Below, one piece after another: positions 48,840 to 57,231 of a stretch of DNA of 64,000 nt; position 1 is the stretch's first letter, and each line of letters starts with the position of its first letter. Where the stretch lies: assembly GCF_012912005.1 (NCBI RefSeq), contig NZ_JABBEA010000015.1, positions 62,001-126,000 on the forward strand, given 5' to 3'. This DNA comes from Paenibacillus sp. SZ31 (GTDB lineage: Bacteria > Bacillota > Bacilli > Paenibacillales > Paenibacillaceae). The notes under the pieces are model-generated. The model was given only the letters and a program-made list of their open reading frames with translations, did not search any database and was not told the DNA's origin. The position numbers and the translations under genes are program-made.

Positions 48840-49097
48840 ATGCAATGGAAGGAAGTTCAGGAGCGATTCCCTAATGAATGGGTCGTTTTTGAGGCAACCA
48901 AGGCGCATTCTAGAGAAGGCCAGCGTTATATTGAAGAGATGGCAGTGATTGATTCATTTGATGATTCTACGAAGGCACTAAAACGTTATGGTGAATTGCA
49001 TCAGGAAGATCCCAGAAGGGAATACTGCTTTTTTCACACTTCACGTCCAGAAGTTGTGGCAAGAGAACGATATGTTGGTATGAGAGGTCCTCGATGA
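48840..49097 (+). CDS. Small conserved hypothetical protein paired with aspartyl protease
   Basis: 85 residues, acidic and soluble: FPNEWVVFEATKAHSREGQR, IEEMAVIDSFDDSTKALKRY, FFHTSRPEVV. I do not know a family name, but such proteins occur next to retropepsin-like genes. The stop overlaps the start of the protease gene (ATGA), so the two are co-translated. GGAGGTG lies before ATG 48840, and TATAAT at 48804-48809 is a likely -10. It may be a partner, antitoxin-like inhibitor or substrate of the protease; none of these is shown by sequence. Confidence 0.75.
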   Translation: MQWKEVQERFPNEWVVFEATKAHSREGQRYIEEMAVIDSFDDSTKALKRYGELHQEDPRREYCFFHTSRPEVVARERYVGMRGPR

Positions 49098-49480
49098 AAA
49101 TTTCAGAGATTTATGGTCTACCATTTATAAGCATAAAACTTGAATTTAGAGGAGAAGTACTACTTTTAGAAAAAGTCCTTTTGGATACTGGATCAGCCAG
49201 TACATTGTTGAATGCAGATGTAGTTCGGGAAGTAGGAATGGTTCCTGAAGAGAATGATCTCGTTGAGATTATAAGAGGTGTAGGCGGTATAGAGTATGTT
49301 TATACCAAGTCACTCGATTCTATAACTGTAGACGGAACAACGATTAATAATTTTCAGATTGAAATAGGAAATATGGATTATGGTTTAGAGATTGACGGAA
49401 TTTTGGGATTTAATTTTATGAGACAGACTGGTGTTGTAATTAATACCAACCTGATGGAACTAAGTATAGATAAGCCATAA
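49094..49480 (+). CDS. Retropepsin-like aspartic protease
   Basis: 128 residues. The active-site motif VLLDTGSASTLLNADVV (DTGS) near residue 29 and the C-terminal hydrophobic-Gly segment IDGILGFNFMRQTGVVINT are typical of single-domain retropepsin-like proteases, which act as dimers. No signal peptide, so cytoplasmic. Four-base overlap with the upstream small gene forms a bicistronic unit. Target unknown. Confidence 0.88.
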   Translation: MKISEIYGLPFISIKLEFRGEVLLLEKVLLDTGSASTLLNADVVREVGMVPEENDLVEIIRGVGGIEYVYTKSLDSITVDGTTINNFQIEIGNMDYGLEIDGILGFNFMRQTGVVINTNLMELSIDKP

Positions 49481-49499
49481 TTATAGAAAATAATCATAA

Positions 49500-49535
49500 A
49501 AGTGCCCTCTGGAAACAGAGGGTACTTGTGTTTTT
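49500..49535 (+). terminator. Terminator after the protease pair
   Basis: AGTGCCCTCTG / CAGAGGGTACTT stem, loop GAAA, followed by GTGTTTTT. Confidence 0.85.
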
Positions 49536-49634
49536 CATCAAAATAGTTCAATATTAAGATACATAACAAAAGGTGATCTACTTACAATAGGTTAGATGAA
49601 CAACGGATCGCTTCATACCAGGGAGGAACAGACA

Positions 49635-50696
49635 ATGGAAATCGGAATTAGTACATTTGTGGAGACGAATCCGGATGTAAAAACAGGAGAACTTATCAGT
49701 CATGCGCAGCGCATTCGCGATGTTGTTGAAGAGATTGTTTTGGCAGATCAGGTGGGGCTGGATGTATACGGCGTGGGGGAGCATCATCGTGCTGACTACG
49801 CTGCTTCATCACCAGCTGTCATTCTGGCGGCCGCAGCTTCACAGACCAAGAATATTCGCCTGACGAGTGCGGTAACGGTGCTGTCATCACATGATCCGGT
49901 ACGGGTATATCAGGATTTTGCGACACTGGACGGCATTTCGAACGGACGTGCAGAGATTATGGCAGGGCGGGGATCATTTATCGAATCGTTCCCACTGTTT
50001 GGCTATGATCTGAATGACTACGATGAGTTATTCGACGAGAAACTGGATTTGCTGCTCAAACTGCGTGATTCGGAAAAAGTAACCTGGGAAGGCAAACACC
50101 GCCCTTCCTTTAACAATCTGGGCATCTACCCGCGCCCGGTACAGGAAAAACTTCCGGTATGGATTGGCAGTGGCGGTAATCAGGAATCCGTAGTTCGTGC
50201 AGGATTGCTCGGTTTGCCACTGGTGCTTGCCATTATTGGTGGCCGTCCGGTACAATTCGCACCACTGGTGGAACTGTACAAGAAAGCAGCTGCACATGCA
50301 GGACATGATGCTTCCAAGCTGACCGTTGCCTCTCATTCTCACGGCTTCATAGCCGATACAACAGACGAAGCTGTGGAGAAATTCTTCCCGCCAGCGCAAG
50401 CGGTCATGAACATATTGGGCCGTGAACGTGGTTGGGGACACTATAGCCGTGCAACATTTGATGCAGCGCGTAGCCTTGAGGGTGCTTTGTACGTGGGAGA
50501 TGTGGATACGGTGGCTCAGAAGATTATCTATCTGCGCAAAGAAGTTGGGATTACCCGCTTCATGTTACACACTCCACTCGGAACCATGCCGCATAACGAG
50601 GTTATGAGAGCAATCGAACTGCTTGGTAAAGAAGTTGCTCCAGTCGTGCGCAAGGAAATTGAACGTTGGGAATCCGAAAACCAAGAGGTACTTTAA
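49635..50696 (+). CDS. LLM-class flavin-dependent oxidoreductase
   Basis: 353 residues of the luciferase-like monooxygenase fold. IGISTFVETNPD at the start, GLDVYGVGEHHRADYAASSP (the EHH motif), GRAEIMAGRGSFIESFPLFG and the C-terminal HTPLGTMPHNEVMRAIELLG are typical of the group close to LuxA-like/YtnJ-like proteins. It uses reduced FMN and oxygen; the substrate is not evident. ATG 49635 follows GGGAGGAA; ATG 49596 is not supported. Confidence 0.92.
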   Translation: MEIGISTFVETNPDVKTGELISHAQRIRDVVEEIVLADQVGLDVYGVGEHHRADYAASSPAVILAAAASQTKNIRLTSAVTVLSSHDPVRVYQDFATLDGISNGRAEIMAGRGSFIESFPLFGYDLNDYDELFDEKLDLLLKLRDSEKVTWEGKHRPSFNNLGIYPRPVQEKLPVWIGSGGNQESVVRAGLLGLPLVLAIIGGRPVQFAPLVELYKKAAAHAGHDASKLTVASHSHGFIADTTDEAVEKFFPPAQAVMNILGRERGWGHYSRATFDAARSLEGALYVGDVDTVAQKIIYLRKEVGITRFMLHTPLGTMPHNEVMRAIELLGKEVAPVVRKEIERWESENQEVL

Positions 50697-50740
50697 TCGG
50701 CTGAAGGTCGATACGGATATAGAATAGAGCGAACAAAGAA

Positions 50741-50790
50741 AAAAAGGAGCATGTCCTCGGCGTATTACGCCAACGGATATGCTCCTTTTT
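50741..50790. terminator. Terminator between LLM gene and tetR-like gene
   Basis: AAAAAGGAGCATGTCC / GGATATGCTCCTTTTT stem; acts in both directions. Confidence 0.9.
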
Positions 50791-50833
50791 CGTTTATCTT
50801 ATATAAGCTTCTAACACATCACCGACTTCATGC

Positions 50834-51493
50834 TTATCCATTCGCAGATGTACTCACAAGGGAGTGTATAACCATGGACAACGTATGATCATAGAGGGTT
50901 TTGGCAGCTTCTTCGCTCTCAATATGGCCTCCCAAGTACAGATGAATTACTCCGTGTAAGGGGGCCCAGATCATTCGTACCGCAAGCAGGGGATCTTGCA
51001 CCTGAATCATTCCCTGTTCAATGGCGATCTCCACCAAGGCAGATACTTGTTTCAGTGCAGTCGCAGTTCCCTGCAAAGTCTCTCCATCTGGCTTGAATTC
51101 GGAAAAAGACCCTCCAAACATCAGCTGATAGAAGCTGGATTGAGAAATGCCGAAGTCCCAGTAGACGTAGGCGAGATCACGGAAATATTGTTCGAACGAG
51201 GCCTGCCGGGGGATATCTTCAAAATATTGGGCCATAAGGGAGCATCCCTCTAAATATAAATGTTTGGCTAACCCTTCTTTTTTACCGAAGAGATTATATA
51301 TGATTTTGGTGGAGCACTCCATGCGTTCAGCTACCCGGCGTACCGTGACAGCTTCTGGTCCATGCTCTTGCAGTAGAGCAGCAGCAGCATGCACAATATT
51401 TTGCCGCAGATTATCCGAGTGCTGGAGTCTGGCTTCCTGAAAGGTTGTTACCGTATGTGCAGATTCCGTGGAACCCGAATTAAGATCCTTCAT
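50834..51493 (-). CDS. TetR/AcrR-family regulator
   Basis: 219 residues. The HTH spans about 30-75: NIVHAAAALLQEHGPEAVTV then VAERMECSTKIIYNLFGKKE. The C-terminal part (TetR_C_33-like: SFYQLMFGGSFSEF, AVRMIWAPLHGVIHLYLGGH) forms the ligand pocket. ATG 51493 (GAGG nine bases upstream) is preferred over ATG 51502. It is divergent from an SDR gene, with a palindrome inside that gene's promoter, so it most likely represses the SDR. Confidence 0.9.
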   Translation of the reverse strand: MKDLNSGSTESAHTVTTFQEARLQHSDNLRQNIVHAAAALLQEHGPEAVTVRRVAERMECSTKIIYNLFGKKEGLAKHLYLEGCSLMAQYFEDIPRQASFEQYFRDLAYVYWDFGISQSSFYQLMFGGSFSEFKPDGETLQGTATALKQVSALVEIAIEQGMIQVQDPLLAVRMIWAPLHGVIHLYLGGHIESEEAAKTLYDHTLSMVIHSLVSTSANG

Positions 51494-51644
51494 TAATTTC
51501 ATCCTCGTAACCGTATTGTTGTTGAACAGAAACTATGTTTCCTTTTCCTATGGTCATTCTACTGTTTTACGCCGGATAACGTCAATTTAATCCGGATGTA
51601 GAAAGTAAGTACCATGATCTAAATTCAAATGTAACAGATACAAT

Positions 51645-51673
51645 TTGACAGATCCATAGAATCTGGTTACGAT
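51645..51673 (+). promoter_or_regulatory. Promoter of SDR with TetR operator candidate
   Basis: TTGACA (51645-51650) and TACGAT (51668-51673) are 17 bases apart. CAGAT-N7-ATCTG (51649-51665) fills the spacer, a classical repressor position. Confidence 0.68.
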
Positions 51674-51743
51674 GATTCTATACAGAAACGTTGTTTCCTA
51701 ATGAAAACAAGTGTTCAAACTACGCTTAGAGGATGGATGAGAG

Positions 51744-52559
51744 ATGATAAAGGATCAGCATCAATGGGTACTTATTACAGGTGCTTCTTCAGGTATTGGG
51801 GAAATTTTTGCACTCGAAATGGCTTCCAAGGGTAAAAATATCGTGCTGGTGGCCAGAACAGAGTCCAAACTGAATCAATTGGCAGAACGTATAGAACGTA
51901 CATATCAAGTAAGGGCTGAGGTAATCGTATCGGATCTTTCCGAGGTAGAGGCACCTCAGAACGTATATGAGGAATGTCAGAATCGGGGAATACACATCGA
52001 TATACTGATCAACAATGCGGGATTTGCTACCCATGGATTATTTGAACAACTGGATGGCTCCCGGCAGCAGGAGGAGATTATGTTGAACGTGCTCGCCTTG
52101 ACGAACATGACGCATCTTTTCTTGCCAGGCATGTTGCAGAAGAAAAATGGTGCTGTCATTAATGTGTCTTCGACGGCTGCCTTTCAACCTGATCCGTATA
52201 TGGCTGTGTATGGAGCGACGAAGGCATTTGTACTTTCTTTTACAGAGGCATTGTACGAAGAAAATAGGAAGCGTGGCGTTCAGTTCTTAGCGCTATGTCC
52301 GGGTTCAACTGAGACTTCGTTCTTTGATGTCGTAGGTGCTGATGAAGCCTCCGTGGGCAAACGTGATACACCTGAGCATGTCGTGGCCGTGGCCATGAGG
52401 GCACTGGCGTCAGGCAAACCTTATGCTGTGCCCGGGGCGAGGAATTACTGGACAGCGCAGTTCACCCGCCTCATACCACGCAAGTCCATGTTGCGAATCG
52501 TAGGGATTATGCTCGGTCCACGTTCCAAGGGTGGTGAACCAGAAAAAGTACAAGCCTAA
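51744..52559 (+). CDS. Short-chain dehydrogenase/reductase (DltE/YqjQ-like)
   Basis: 271 residues. The cofactor motif TGASSGIGEIFA, NNAG in INNAGFATHG, and the active site YGATKAF (YxxxK) with the preceding Ser in NVSSTAAF are all present. The C-terminus extends to RLIPRKSMLRIVGIMLGPRS. This subgroup (SDR family, DltE-like) reduces ketones or acyl compounds; the substrate is unknown. It is divergent from and probably repressed by the TetR protein at 50834-51493. Confidence 0.9.
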   Translation: MIKDQHQWVLITGASSGIGEIFALEMASKGKNIVLVARTESKLNQLAERIERTYQVRAEVIVSDLSEVEAPQNVYEECQNRGIHIDILINNAGFATHGLFEQLDGSRQQEEIMLNVLALTNMTHLFLPGMLQKKNGAVINVSSTAAFQPDPYMAVYGATKAFVLSFTEALYEENRKRGVQFLALCPGSTETSFFDVVGADEASVGKRDTPEHVVAVAMRALASGKPYAVPGARNYWTAQFTRLIPRKSMLRIVGIMLGPRSKGGEPEKVQA

Positions 52560-52581
52560 TAGTGATGGTAGTGTGAAAGCT

Positions 52582-53889
52582 TTAGGCCAAAATGCCTTTG
52601 GCCCGAGCTTCCTTTATCCAGTCTGGAAATTCAGTAAGTAGACGATCGTACAATTCTTCATCGCTGATCTTGGAGATGTCGTCCAGTGCAAAAAAGTCAG
52701 CATTATCGATGAAACGTCCAGTCATATCATCAAGATTCTCCAGAATACCGTAATTGGCTTGTCCCAGGCCGACGAATTGCCAGAACAGGTTTTTGGTTGA
52801 GCTTTCGGTAATAAGCCGCATAATCTTCCCTTTTTGACTGACTCCACCATCGCTAAAAAAGATAATATACGTTGGAATCTTCACATTGGGTTCCTCGATC
52901 GTGTATTTGCGAATGACATCCTGCATCACAGGAGGTTCGTTATTGGTACCGCCTTTGCTTCCCAGCGTATATGTGCGTTCAATATAATTCTCGAAATCCC
53001 TGGCGGTGACGCTAGGTGCACGCAAGAAGTCTTTGGCGAAGAACCAGACGTCCAGCTCTCCGTTATCATCAAACGCTGATGCAATCGCCAGGATACGCTC
53101 GAAGGCTTCTTGCACGATGCCTTTGCGATACAAATGGTACATGGAGCCTGATGCATCAAATACAACGGCAACACGTGCCTGTATAGGTTCGATCTTTTTC
53201 TTTTGCAGAGACAGGGTTACTTTACGCTTGAGGAGATCGATCTTGGTCAGGTTAAGCGGAGGATGATTCGTATTTGGTGCAGCAACAGGTACCAAGACTT
53301 CTGGAGAGGACGCTGCTACTTCAGCTTGTGCGGTGAGAAGGACCTGTTCAGCTTCCGAGGTGTCGTTACTCTCGATCTCAACACCAAATGACTCTGCCAG
53401 CGGCTGCAACCCACCAAAGAAACCTCGTCCAATCGCACGAACTTTGAATCCGTCACGATACTTATAGATTTCAATGAAAATAAGCGCTGTTTCCGCAGTG
53501 ACCTGCGTGATCTCGTAGGTAATCTGCTGGGAACCAGCTCGTACAATTGCCTGACATGCCTGAACATTGGCGAATGTGCCTCCCGCATCCAGAGTAGCCG
53601 TAAACACACATTTTTCTACAGGAGCCTGCCGTAATTGATTCGTATCCAGTACAAAAGAGGATTTCAGTTCCTCTGCCTGTTGCAGAAGTACACTGTGGTG
53701 CGGATCGGCCTTCTGATTATAGAAAACAAAATAGTCGTCGGATGGCACGTTTCCCTCTTCGTTCACCATAAAGCAGCTAACATCCAAGGGAGAAGGAGAT
53801 GATGTACACTGAATGGTGACCTGAAGTTGGGCGGATTCGTTGATGCTGGTATTCTGGCCTGTGTTTAAGTAGATGAACGAATCTGTCAT
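52582..53889 (-). CDS. TerD domain plus VWA domain protein (TerF-like)
   Basis: 435 residues. The N-terminal TerD domain (about 1-165) includes CFMVNEEGNVPSDDYFVFYN and ALIFIEIYKYRDGFKVRAIG with the acidic calcium-binding pattern. The C-terminal von Willebrand A domain (about 235-435) has the MIDAS motif VFDASGSM and YIIFFSDGG. The arrangement matches TerF/YceC-type proteins of the tellurite/stress-response (ter) group. It usually occurs with several ter genes; here it is alone. ATG 53889 is preferred (AGAGG upstream); the frame from 53976 adds residues unlike the family. Function probably in envelope stress sensing, inferred only. Confidence 0.88.
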   Translation of the reverse strand: MTDSFIYLNTGQNTSINESAQLQVTIQCTSSPSPLDVSCFMVNEEGNVPSDDYFVFYNQKADPHHSVLLQQAEELKSSFVLDTNQLRQAPVEKCVFTATLDAGGTFANVQACQAIVRAGSQQITYEITQVTAETALIFIEIYKYRDGFKVRAIGRGFFGGLQPLAESFGVEIESNDTSEAEQVLLTAQAEVAASSPEVLVPVAAPNTNHPPLNLTKIDLLKRKVTLSLQKKKIEPIQARVAVVFDASGSMYHLYRKGIVQEAFERILAIASAFDDNGELDVWFFAKDFLRAPSVTARDFENYIERTYTLGSKGGTNNEPPVMQDVIRKYTIEEPNVKIPTYIIFFSDGGVSQKGKIMRLITESSTKNLFWQFVGLGQANYGILENLDDMTGRFIDNADFFALDDISKISDEELYDRLLTEFPDWIKEARAKGILA

Positions 53890-53993
53890 AATCGGATGCG
53901 CCTCTCTTCTCCAATATAATGGTTGAAAATGTACAGTAACAAGATCGATTCTGAGACAAATGTTTCCATAAGTCAATCATATATCCGGTATTC

Positions 53994-54458
53994 CTACGTC
54001 TGCTCTGACTCGTACTTTTCCCGATGCTCTTTCTTCATCTTCACATAGTCTGGATCGGTCTTCGCAATCTCCCATTGCGCTTTGAATATAGCCGCGGCTG
54101 CTGCCTTCACCTTATCATTCTGATAGGGCAAGATTGAGCCATCCTCCTTCGAATATTTGCGTCCTCCTTTGTGATTCGTATACCGTCTGGCCCGTGTATA
54201 GCCCATCTGGAGAAATTTGCGAGCCATATCCATACCCACGAAATCTCCCTTTTTCTTATATTCCAAAAATAGTTCATAGATCTTCTCCGATGACTCTGTC
54301 GCAATCTCGGGTGTTTTAAACCGCCAGTGTGGCAGAATCTCGCCTTTGTACGGCTCTACCATCAGAACACCCTGCTCGCCCCGGCCTACGGTGTACAGCT
54401 CAGGATGTTTGCGCAGATCCAACTCGTCATAATTGAGACTGTAATCAAATTTTTTCAT
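53994..54458 (-). CDS. DUF4385 family protein
   Basis: 154 residues. MKKFDYSLNYDELDLRKHPE, YTVGRGEQGVLMVEPYKGEI and LPHWRFKTPEIA are strongly conserved in DUF4385, which is otherwise uncharacterised and also occurs in phages. MGYTRARRYTNHKGGRKYSK is basic and could contact nucleic acid. ATG 54458 follows AAGGAGGG; the frame from 54524 is not supported. It lies just upstream of the TerD-VWA gene on the same strand, separated by about 100 bases. Confidence 0.85.
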   Translation of the reverse strand: MKKFDYSLNYDELDLRKHPELYTVGRGEQGVLMVEPYKGEILPHWRFKTPEIATESSEKIYELFLEYKKKGDFVGMDMARKFLQMGYTRARRYTNHKGGRKYSKEDGSILPYQNDKVKAAAAAIFKAQWEIAKTDPDYVKMKKEHREKYESEQT

Positions 54459-54553
54459 GTATACACCCTCCTTGATAGGGATTACCCCGATTCTGATCCA
54501 ACATGCACGGTTAATGGGGAACAATAGAACGAATTACACAGGAGGGATACCGT

Positions 54554-55021
54554 ATGGGAATGTCCGGCAGATATCTTGTGGTCACGAAGGAGCTCATGGA
54601 ATCCATCAAGTCAGGCGAGGTTAGTTTGCATGATTGTGCAGTGGATCTGGATATTGATAAAACGTGGCAGATGCTTCAATTTACGTTGAACGGTAATCTT
54701 GTACAGGGGGAGCCGCCTCTCGGTTATGTGGTGCCGCTCGCAGGTGAGCAGTACGTGGGAAACTATTCGGACATGGATCTGTTCTTGCTTAGTAACGAGC
54801 AGGTGCTGGAGGCCTACATGGCACTGGAACAGCTCACACCGGAGGAATTAAAGCAGCGGTATAGTTTGGACCAGATGATCGCTGAAGGCGTCTATCCAGT
54901 CATGGAAGATTGGGATGCAGAAGAGACATTTCAGGAGATCGTTCAGACCGTGGATCATATCCAGGCCTTGTTTCAGGCAACGGCTGAAAGTGGAAACGGG
55001 ATCGTCTTTTATGTTTTCTAA
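54554..55021 (+). CDS. DUF1877 family protein (YfbM-like)
   Basis: 155 residues: MGMSGRYLVVTKELMESIKS at the start, DIDKTWQMLQFTLNG and the FYVF end match the DUF1877/YfbM family, small cytoplasmic proteins of unknown function found in many bacteria. ATG 54554 follows AGGAGGG. It is divergent from the DUF4385 gene. No operon partner downstream except a small acidic ORF after about 135 bases. Confidence 0.85.
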   Translation: MGMSGRYLVVTKELMESIKSGEVSLHDCAVDLDIDKTWQMLQFTLNGNLVQGEPPLGYVVPLAGEQYVGNYSDMDLFLLSNEQVLEAYMALEQLTPEELKQRYSLDQMIAEGVYPVMEDWDAEETFQEIVQTVDHIQALFQATAESGNGIVFYVF

Positions 55022-55157
55022 GTGAGTACTGAAATAATGATGGAAAATGGTGGGCCGCCGCTGAGACAGGTTTGAACTGTGCCTATTCGGGTTATTGATA
55101 GACACAAGGCTCAGGCCTTGATGACATGACAACCCGGTAGAAGAGAGGGAATGCGAT

Positions 55158-55286
55158 ATGACACAGGATCAGAACGAAGAGAACAAAGCGATTCAAGAGG
55201 ACGAGCCGGATCAATTCGAGACTCCCGTAACTGCGGAAGATGAAGAATCTGATGAGAAATCTGCAGAAGATCAAGAGCAAGAATAA
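55158..55286 (+). CDS. Small acidic, disordered protein
   Basis: 42 residues, more than half Glu, Asp, Gln or Asn (MTQDQNEENKAIQEDEPDQF, ending AEDQEQE), no hydrophobic core. ATG 55158 has GAGGG eight bases upstream. Composition resembles small acid-rich intrinsically disordered proteins rather than alpha/beta SASPs. Function unknown; too short for default gene callers. Confidence 0.55.
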   Translation: MTQDQNEENKAIQEDEPDQFETPVTAEDEESDEKSAEDQEQE

Positions 55287-55467
55287 CTTCTAGCGTTGCA
55301 TAATGAAGCAGGATGTTTTATCGAAACTTATGATATGCTGAAATATAGATAGACCAGAGGTCGGACATGTTCCGGCCTTTTGGTTTATTTTTTTGCGTAT
55401 CCGTTTACAAGAATTACCTGTACCTTCATAATGGGAATGAACCATATTTTTCTAAGGAGGAGATCAT

Positions 55468-57003
55468 ATTACGAATCGAAAGTTAGTCCAATGGATGGCA
55501 GTGCCACTAGTACTATTAATGGTTATTCTTACAGGATGTCAGGCTGTGGGTGGAGTAGATGTTGGCAAAGCCATGGCTAATGGCGCGAGTATCAAGTCCG
55601 GTGAATCCAGACAATCCATGAATATAAACATAGAACCGGCTACGGATTTGGCTACAGAGAAAGACCTTGAAATGATTGAACTTATTAATTCCATATCCTT
55701 GGATATTGATCAAGCCAAAATGAAAGATGCGAAGACAGCATCGATCAAAGGTACATTCAGCATGGAGGGAACGAAGCTACCTTTCCACCTGTCCATGAAT
55801 GAGTCCCAATTGGTCATTGATCTGGACGGAGCCCAGAAACCGCTGTACATATCTCTGGATGCGTTCCAAGATGCACAAGCGCTTCCGATGGTAGATACGA
55901 AGGCCCTGGAGAAGCAACTCGAGGAGCTTTCCCCGAAACTGTTCTCTTTTGTCCTGAAGCACCTATCCAATCCGAAGAATATTTCCGTGACTCCGGTACA
56001 GGAATCTGTGAATGGCGAAGCGCTTAGCCTCTCCAAGCTGCATCTGGAAGTGAGTGGTGAAGAGATGCTTGCCATGGTTAAACCGTTCCTGACAAGTATT
56101 TCGAAGGATGAGCAAGGACTGAAAGATCTGATTGGAGATCTGTACGATGTGTTCTACCCTGTACTTGAAGCCGTGAATGAGGTTGAAGGTGGGGGAGACG
56201 AAACGCTGAATTCCATCGTTCCTGAATCGAAAGATGAGGCTGTGGCTTCACTATATGCCATGATCAAAGTGGGACTGGACAGTATGCTGGTCAATTATGA
56301 TCAGGAGCTGAACAACCTGTTGAATGAGGACCCTGATTTGAAAACGCTGTTTGGCACAGAAACCAAACTGAAATTGGACTTCTATCTCGACAGCAAGCTG
56401 GATATCCGCAAACAGAACTTTGAGCTTAAAGTGGCAATACCTGCTTCCGACGAACTACCGTTGAAATCCGTAACCGTAAGCGGAGACAGTGAACAGTGGA
56501 ATATTGGTGGTACGGTTGCAGTCGATGAAGTGGATGTATCCGGCGGCGTTATGGATCTGATGAAGGATGATATTACGCCTGGACAGATGCTGCGCAATTT
56601 TGATTCCAATTCACTGGCATACCAATTGCTGAAAGATGAAGCTGGAATCACGAGTAAAAGTGTAGTGCTCTTCCAGGATGATGAATACGCCGGGGCGATC
56701 ACCGTTAAGAATACAACATTTGTTCCGCTTCGCTACGTGTCTGAAGAATTGGATGCTGAAGTGAAATGGACCAAAGGCTCGAACCAAATCGTTGTCATTG
56801 ACGACATTACTGGTGATGAGATTGTCCTGACCGTAGGTTCCAAGAAGGCAACCGTTGCTGGTAAAGAAGTAACTATGGTGGAATCCGCCTATGTAGGCAA
56901 GGACGGCAAAACGTATGTACCGCTGCGCTTTGTGGCTGAATCCCTTGGGGCTACTGTAGATAAAGAACAAGAAACAGGCTGGATTTACATTGACCGTCCT
57001 TAA
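55468..57003 (+). CDS. Lipoprotein with copper amine oxidase N-terminal-like (stalk) domains; apparent ATT start
   Basis: About 511 residues. The signal sequence reads (M)TNRKLVQWMAVPLVLLMVI-LTGC, with lipobox LTGC. Residues 30-370 form an unrecognised region (FSMEGTKLPFHLSMNESQLV). The C-terminus has two Cu_amine_oxidN1-type repeats (FVPLRYVSEELDAEVKWTKG, YVPLRFVAESLGATVDKEQE), common in Paenibacillus wall proteins. The first ATG (55495) has no ribosome-binding site and gives a signal without positive charges. The codon exactly seven bases after AAGGAGG (55454-55460) is ATT at 55468, in frame, restoring the basic n-region. I therefore call ATT as the start; a sequencing error is the alternative. 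Confidence 0.72.
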   Translation: MTNRKLVQWMAVPLVLLMVILTGCQAVGGVDVGKAMANGASIKSGESRQSMNINIEPATDLATEKDLEMIELINSISLDIDQAKMKDAKTASIKGTFSMEGTKLPFHLSMNESQLVIDLDGAQKPLYISLDAFQDAQALPMVDTKALEKQLEELSPKLFSFVLKHLSNPKNISVTPVQESVNGEALSLSKLHLEVSGEEMLAMVKPFLTSISKDEQGLKDLIGDLYDVFYPVLEAVNEVEGGGDETLNSIVPESKDEAVASLYAMIKVGLDSMLVNYDQELNNLLNEDPDLKTLFGTETKLKLDFYLDSKLDIRKQNFELKVAIPASDELPLKSVTVSGDSEQWNIGGTVAVDEVDVSGGVMDLMKDDITPGQMLRNFDSNSLAYQLLKDEAGITSKSVVLFQDDEYAGAITVKNTTFVPLRYVSEELDAEVKWTKGSNQIVVIDDITGDEIVLTVGSKKATVAGKEVTMVESAYVGKDGKTYVPLRFVAESLGATVDKEQETGWIYIDRP

Positions 57004-57033
57004 GTTCTTATGACTTAAAAATAACGAAATGCA

Positions 57034-57066
57034 TGGGGAGTGCCTCTATTGGAGGTGCTCCTCTTT
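57034..57066 (+). terminator. Weak terminator after the lipoprotein gene
   Basis: GGGAGTGCCTC / GAGGTGCTCC stem with G-T pairs and a TCTTTGTTG tail. Confidence 0.55.
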
Positions 57067-57129
57067 GTTGTGTCATCCCAGGTCACACGAATGGCAGGAC
57101 GAATATAGAAGCATACTAATCTGGTTGAG

Positions 57130-57231
57130 ATGCTGGTGGTAACAGATCCCCGTCTGATAGAGCAAATGAAGAAACGGGTACTTAGTATGGAGGATGTCAA
57201 AAACAAGCATAGGGAGGTCTATGGATTATGA
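57130..57231 (+). CDS. Possible 33-residue ORF upstream of SDR
   Basis: MLVVTDPRLIEQMKKRVLSM continuing to HREVYGL, with a stop that overlaps the SDR start (ATGA). Protein-like composition, but there is no good ribosome-binding site and the frame is closed shortly upstream. It may be a small coupled peptide or a gene remnant. Confidence 0.3.
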   Translation: MLVVTDPRLIEQMKKRVLSMEDVKNKHREVYGL

